From the NCBI GenBank assembly GCA_052034085.1, contig JBPOJA010000023.1:1-10561 (forward strand): DNA of 10,561 bases. Reading direction: 5' to 3'. Below are positions 7,426-10,561 of the stretch, in pieces. Position numbers and translations under genes: made by a program. The stretch comes from UBA1426 sp052034085. Lineage in GTDB: Bacteria > Bacillota > Clostridia > Peptostreptococcales > Anaerovoracaceae. The notes beneath the pieces were generated by a model. That model was not told where the DNA came from, made no database searches, and was given only the letters and a program-made list of their open reading frames with translations. Positions within the stretch are counted from its first letter, which is position 1. Each line of letters starts with the position of its first letter.

Positions 7426-8487
7426 ATGAAATGGGATTTATCAGAAATTCTGGTAGATGCCAACCAGAAAGACGCTTCTGACATTCATTTTACTGTAGGG
7501 AGGCCGCCAATATTGAGAGTCAGAGGCGAACTGATCAACTTTGGAACAGAGCATCTGACGCCCGGGGATGTTCAGGAAATCAGCGATTTTATGATGTCTG
7601 AGGCTCAGAAGGAAATTTTTGAAAAAGTCGGTGAAGTTGACTTTTCATGGTCTGAACCCCAGCTGAACAGGTACAGGGTTAATGTGTACAGACAAAGAGG
7701 CAGCTGTACTATAGCCATGCGCAGGATATCCAATGTAATTCCGAAATTTGAGGACATAGGGCTTCCCGATACGTTTAAGGATCTTTCCATGAAACCCCGG
7801 GGGCTGGTTCTTGTGACAGGGCCTACCGGTGCGGGGAAAACGACAACCCTGGCTTCCATGATTGGGCATATCAATGAGAACAAAAGGTGCCATGTGCTGA
7901 CGATTGAGGAGCCCATAGAATATCTGCATTCGCATAATCTCAGCATTGTTAACCAGCGAGAGGTGGGCAGCGATACTTCGAGCTTTGCAGCTGCGCTTCG
8001 CTCTGCACTGCGTGAAGATCCTGATGTAATTCTGGTGGGAGAAATGAGAGACTTTGAAACCATTTCGACTGCTATTACCGCAGCGGAAACAGGGCATTTT
8101 GTCATGTCAACTTTGCATACTACCACGGCGGCGCAAACTGTAGACAGGATAATTGATACATATCCGCCCTATCAGCAGGACCAGATTCGCAATCAGCTGT
8201 CCAGCGTCCTGGAGGGTATCATCTGCCAGCAGCTTATCAGGACAGCAGACAAAAGCAAACTGGTGCCGGCTTTTGAAATACTCCTTATGAATGATGCCGT
8301 ACGCAATCTGATACGGGAAAACAAGGTGGCCCAGATTGAAACCGTCCTTCAGACAAATATTAACTTCGGAATGGCCCCCATGGATTATTCTTTGGCAAGA
8401 CTGGTAAAGCGTAGAATTATTACTTTGGAGGACGGACTTCGCAGATGCGTTGATCCTGAGGTATTCAATCGCTATATGGGACATTAG
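7426..8487 (+). CDS. pilT: Type IV pilus retraction ATPase PilT
   Basis: This 353-residue cytoplasmic hexameric ATPase depolymerises type IV pili, giving twitching motility and DNA uptake. The N-terminal PAS-like domain has ASDIHFTVG (17-25). The core shows Walker A GPTGAGKTT (132-140), an Asp box at IEEPIEY (160-166), Walker B in EDPDVILVGEMRD (197-209) and a His box TGHFVMSTLHT (222-232). The AVRNLIRENK motif (291-300) corresponds to the AIRNLIRE retraction signature that distinguishes PilT from extension ATPases. There is no zinc tetracysteine. The length is normal. An AAGGA ribosome site is at 7411-7415. The gene is the last of the pilB-pilT unit and is followed by a terminator. Confidence 0.95.
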   Translation: MKWDLSEILVDANQKDASDIHFTVGRPPILRVRGELINFGTEHLTPGDVQEISDFMMSEAQKEIFEKVGEVDFSWSEPQLNRYRVNVYRQRGSCTIAMRRISNVIPKFEDIGLPDTFKDLSMKPRGLVLVTGPTGAGKTTTLASMIGHINENKRCHVLTIEEPIEYLHSHNLSIVNQREVGSDTSSFAAALRSALREDPDVILVGEMRDFETISTAITAAETGHFVMSTLHTTTAAQTVDRIIDTYPPYQQDQIRNQLSSVLEGIICQQLIRTADKSKLVPAFEILLMNDAVRNLIRENKVAQIETVLQTNINFGMAPMDYSLARLVKRRIITLEDGLRRCVDPEVFNRYMGH

Positions 8488-8526
8488 GAATAATTTGCAA
8501 TCGAGAATACCTGAATCATAATATTT

Positions 8527-8567
8527 AATATCAGGACCCATATATTTAAACGGGCCCTGATATTTTT
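8527..8567 (+). terminator. Rho-independent terminator after pilT
   Basis: An inverted repeat pairs ATATCAGGACCC (8528-8539) with GGGCCCTGATAT (8552-8563), with one A-C mismatch and a 12-nt AT-rich loop. It is followed by a run of T (8563-8567). It lies 40 bp after the pilT stop and separates the pilus unit from the surface-protein gene. Confidence 0.8.
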
Positions 8568-8572
8568 GTAAA

Positions 8573-8607
8573 ATGAAACCAAATATGAAACCTTTTTGCG
8601 ATATAAT
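8573..8607 (+). promoter_or_regulatory. Putative promoter for the surface-protein gene
   Basis: TATAAT at 8602-8607 lies 70 bp upstream of the ATG. The -35 region has no consensus box but contains an 8-bp direct repeat ATGAAACC (8573-8580 and 8585-8592) at 12-bp spacing. This could be a regulator site. No function has been shown. Confidence 0.35.
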
Positions 8608-8676
8608 TCACTCAGGATTGAAATATTTGAAAATTCACGCAATACTACCATTTAGGAAAAAGAAGGAGGGAGTGTA

Positions 8677-9825
8677 ATGTTGGCAGTCAGAAGTAAAAAA
8701 ATTTCCAGGCCGTTGGTTTTCATTACTGCAATTTTGTTGATACTATTATATGCTTTTACGGCGGTGCCGTCATACGGCCAAATGTTACAAGAGTATCCGG
8801 GGTCAATTATCGTAACTAAGACAGTTCTGGATAGTTTTGAGAGCCCGGTTGAGAATGATGAAACAGAGTTTGAGTTTGAAATCTTTGATGATGAAGGTCT
8901 TGTAACGGATTTCACTTTGAAAGATGGTGAGTCGAAAACTATTATTGATTTGCCTTTGGGCCAATACACCATTTGCGAATACATGGATGGTTCCCGCTAT
9001 TATACGGACTCGAGTTGCAAATCTGTCGTACTGGATGAAGAAGAACCAAGTGCAACTGTTGAATTTTTGAATTTTTTGAGAGATGAACCTGATCAGTACC
9101 GTTGGACAATTACAAAGACAGTCAAACCCGAAGGTTCAGTGTGCAGAGGTAAAGTAGTCACCTTTGAAATAAAGGTAGCATATGAGCCGTATGAATACGA
9201 AGAGCCATATGTATATGAATCTCCGATTCTTCATAGTGTTGCTCCCATGGCAATTGATAATTCCTACGAGAGATATAAAGTTGTGGATGTCCTTTCAGAT
9301 GGATTGGATTATGTTTCAGCTTCGCCGCCGTCGGGGACAAGTTTTGATGCGGATGATATGACATGGTATCTGGACAATTTCAACCCCTATGAGCCTTATC
9401 ATGCCACTTTGAAATTAAAAGCAAAGGCGAGGGAACTGGGAACCCAGTGGAATGAAGCTACTTTATATATGTACGGAAGTTATTTTATAGGTTATAACTT
9501 GCTGGCCTTAAATGGCAATGGTAATGGTGACGGTTATTGGGAAGAGCCGATTGACAGCGCTTATGTTGAGTTCAGAGTCAGGAATTGTCCGCCGTCCAGA
9601 GATGGTGACACGCCTCCAAAGGAGAAAGATGAAGATCCTAAAGAACCTGTAGATGAGGAACCCCCTGTGGAAGATCCCGGTGATCTGCTAGGGGAAGAAG
9701 ATGCTGCAGAGCCTCCCGTTCCCAAAACCGGCGTTAATGACCACTTAGCTTTATTGTCATTGCTGATGGCAGGGTCAGCAGCCGGAATATATCGTCTGGT
9801 GAGAAGAAAGAAAGCCGTCGAATAA
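8677..9825 (+). CDS. Sortase-anchored surface protein with SpaA/DUF11-like domains
   Basis: This 382-residue secreted cell-wall protein has a basic N-terminus and hydrophobic signal (about 12-32, likely cleaved near PSYG). The first beta-rich domain (about 42-133) has an ITVxKTV-type strand and the GQYTICE motif typical of prealbumin-like SpaA/Cna-B or related domains, in which Lys and Glu can form an isopeptide bond (candidates K48 and E101). A second domain (about 142-303) resembles DUF11-type adhesin repeats. A Pro/Glu/Asp-rich wall spacer (about 305-347) leads to the sorting signal VPKTG (348-352), a hydrophobic stretch and a basic tail (RLVRRKK). VPKTG varies from LPxTG at its first residue. 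An AAGGAGG site sits 7 bp before the ATG. The domain names are by-eye assignments; the sorting signal is clear. Whether it acts with the pili is unknown. Confidence 0.75.
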   Translation: MLAVRSKKISRPLVFITAILLILLYAFTAVPSYGQMLQEYPGSIIVTKTVLDSFESPVENDETEFEFEIFDDEGLVTDFTLKDGESKTIIDLPLGQYTICEYMDGSRYYTDSSCKSVVLDEEEPSATVEFLNFLRDEPDQYRWTITKTVKPEGSVCRGKVVTFEIKVAYEPYEYEEPYVYESPILHSVAPMAIDNSYERYKVVDVLSDGLDYVSASPPSGTSFDADDMTWYLDNFNPYEPYHATLKLKAKARELGTQWNEATLYMYGSYFIGYNLLALNGNGNGDGYWEEPIDSAYVEFRVRNCPPSRDGDTPPKEKDEDPKEPVDEEPPVEDPGDLLGEEDAAEPPVPKTGVNDHLALLSLLMAGSAAGIYRLVRRKKAVE

Positions 9826-9840
9826 AAAGCTCAAAAAGTA

Positions 9841-9873
9841 TTGACATAAAACTAAATAGTATTGTATTATAAT
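9841..9873 (+). promoter_or_regulatory. Promoter of the tRNA operon
   Basis: A perfect -35 TTGACA (9841-9846) is followed by TATTAT (9865-9870, 18-bp spacing) and an overlapping TATAAT (9868-9873, 21-bp spacing). The first is the more plausible -10. It lies just after the stop of the surface-protein gene and about 30 bp before the first tRNA. An 8-bp stem with one mismatch (9874-9881 with 9889-9896) lies in the leader. Confidence 0.65.
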
Positions 9874-9901
9874 AGAGCCGCTTTAAGAGTGGCTCTATTG
9901 T

Positions 9902-9976
<75 letters not shown>

Positions 9977-9982
9977 GAAAAC

Positions 9983-10001
9983 GGGGCCCTGCAAGGGCCC
10001 C
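9983..10001 (+). repeat. GC-only hairpin in the tRNA-Asn/tRNA-Leu spacer
   Basis: GGGGCCC (9983-9989) and GGGCCCC (9995-10001) form a perfect 7-bp stem with loop TGCAA. It has no T-run behind it, so a processing signal or structural spacer is more likely than a terminator. Confidence 0.6.
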
Positions 10002-10012
10002 TAAACAAAACT

Positions 10013-10101
10013 GCCGGAGTGGCGGAACAGGCAGACGCACAGGACTTAAAATCCTGCGATCCCTTAAGATCGTACCGGTTCGATTCCGGTCTCCGGCACC
10101 A
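10013..10101 (+). tRNA. tRNA-Leu (UAA)
   Basis: This is a class II tRNA of 89 nt including the encoded CCA. Acceptor GCCGGAG pairs perfectly with CTCCGGC. Anticodon TAA is at 10047-10049 in loop CTTAAAA. The long variable arm has a CGATC/GATCG stem, and the T-arm is ACCGG TTCGATT CCGGT. Confidence 0.96.
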
Positions 10102-10103
10102 AG

Positions 10104-10157
10104 CAGTTAAAAAACTGACGGCGCCAGGGCGCCGGAAAGAGAGGCGCTTTGGCGCCT
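10104..10157 (+). repeat. Three small hairpins in the tRNA-Leu/tRNA-fMet spacer
   Basis: Three adjacent inverted repeats are visible: CAGTT/AACTG (10104-10117), CGGCGC/GCGCCG with loop CAGG (10119-10134), and AGGCGC/GCGCCT with loop TTTG (10142-10157). They lie entirely between two tRNAs, and none is followed by a T-run. Confidence 0.55.
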
Positions 10158-10165
10158 ACCATTGA

Positions 10166-10241
<76 letters not shown>

Positions 10242-10244
10242 AAC

Positions 10245-10278
10245 AAAACCCACTAAATTCAAGGTTTGGCGGGTTTTT
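10245..10278 (+). terminator. Rho-independent terminator of the tRNA operon
   Basis: A 13-position stem pairs 10245-10257 (AAAACCCACTAAA) with 10265-10277 (TTTGGCGGGTTTT), with one A-C mismatch, one wobble pair and a 7-nt loop. It ends in TTTTT, with a further T-run at 10281-10286. It starts 4 nt after the CCA of tRNA-fMet. Confidence 0.85.
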
Positions 10279-10309
10279 CATTTTTTGCAGATGCTCTTGT
10301 AATTTTGGG

Positions 10310-10330
10310 TTTGGTGTTTATTTGGTGTTT
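10310..10330. repeat. 10-bp direct repeat, candidate integrase arm-type sites
   Basis: TTTGGTGTTT occurs at 10310-10319 and again at 10321-10330, one helical turn apart. It lies between the tRNA terminator and the stop codon of the integrase remnant. Paired short direct repeats in that position are what integrase arm-binding sites look like, but this is inference. Confidence 0.4.
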
Positions 10331-10332
10331 GC

Positions 10333-10434
10333 TCAGCCTGTATGATCTTTTTCCTTGGATGACTTAGGGCCGGCTAAAATTATATCCAGCGCTTCTGCGG
10401 CGGCAGCATCTGCCGACTGTATTGCATGGGCGTA
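10333..10434 (-). pseudogene. Tyrosine recombinase (integrase), C-terminal remnant
   Basis: On the minus strand an open frame enters directly from the IS3-family junction at 10434 and runs 33 codons to TGA at 10335-10333. It starts YAHAIQSADAAAAEALDIIL. This matches the end of phage-type integrases, where the catalytic tyrosine in a Y-x-H motif is followed by an Ala-rich helix. The first residue preserved appears to be the nucleophilic tyrosine. All earlier catalytic residues (Arg, His, Arg) are lost to the insertion within this window. The 3' end faces a tRNA cluster, the classic position of an integrase at a tRNA attachment site. The fragment is short, so family assignment rests on this motif and the context. 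Confidence 0.65.
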
Positions 10435-10561
10435 GGGAGGTCAACACTTTATCGGACAAAAAGTTAAGCTACACTAGCCAGAGCATTTGCTTCTAGGCTT
10501 TTAACAAATTCGTGAGGGCTGAGATAGCCAAGTGATTTCTGCTTCCGTGTAGTGTTGTAAA
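10435..10561 (-). mobile_element. IS3-family insertion sequence, 3' (right) end, second copy, partial
   Basis: This is the exact reverse complement of 1-127: the terminal 127 bp of an IS3-family element whose body lies to the right of the window, transcribed leftwards. Its tip at 10435 interrupts a tyrosine recombinase gene. The two copies thus have their 3' ends facing each other across about 10.3 kb. Confidence 0.85.
10464..10561 (-). CDS. IS3-family transposase (OrfB), C-terminal fragment, second copy
   Basis: It encodes the same 31 C-terminal residues as the left copy (YNTTR..LGYLSPHEF..LASVA), with TAA at 10466-10464. The catalytic core would lie beyond the window end. Confidence 0.85.
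   Translation of the reverse strand, partial: YNTTRKQKSLGYLSPHEFVKSLEANALASVA

Noticed and set aside
9874..9896. 8-bp stem before tRNA-Asn as a terminator of the surface-protein gene
   Set aside because: No T-run follows and it lies downstream of a promoter, so it is more likely part of the tRNA leader.

Overview
The window looks like chromosome from an anaerobic, Gram-positive member of the Clostridia. The evidence is a clostridial-type PilA pilin, PilB/PilT/PilD of matching style, a sortase-anchored surface protein, purine-rich GGAGG ribosome binding sites, AT-rich promoters with TATAAT boxes, and tRNAs with encoded CCA. No species can be named from the sequence alone.

Layout. Positions 1-127 and 10435-10561 are the same 127 bases in inverted orientation. 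Each copy is the 3' end of an IS3-family element carrying the transposase C-terminus. On the left this IS3 end cuts into an IS256-family transposase (128-1123), whose right end runs to about 1309 and abuts the 3' end of pilA. On the right the IS3 end cuts into the last 33 codons of a tyrosine recombinase (10333-10434, minus strand), next to a tRNA cluster.

The core (1309-8487) is a type IV pilus locus: pilA (minus), two plus-strand genes of unproven function (1886-4878), pilD (minus), then pilB and pilT (plus). PilA would be cleaved and methylated by PilD, assembled with energy from PilB, and retracted by PilT. The platform protein PilC and the PilMNO-type alignment proteins are not in the window.

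The two unknown genes are the most interesting part. The first encodes a membrane protein with three predicted transmembrane segments and a helical tail of roughly 400 residues. The second is separated from it by only 2 bp and encodes a soluble protein. By eye their architecture recalls ZorA (MotA/TolQ/ExbB-like) and ZorC (EH_Signature) of Zorya anti-phage systems, but no ZorB-like partner or effector is present. They could be a divergent defence pair, or a pilus-associated membrane machine.

After pilT comes a terminator, then a gene for a secreted protein with two probable immunoglobulin-like or prealbumin-like domains and a VPKTG sortase signal (8677-9825). A promoter and three tRNA genes follow (Asn-GUU, Leu-UAA, initiator Met-CAU), separated by GC-rich hairpins and closed by a strong terminator. 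The integrase remnant beyond the tRNAs suggests that a mobile element once integrated at this tRNA cluster.
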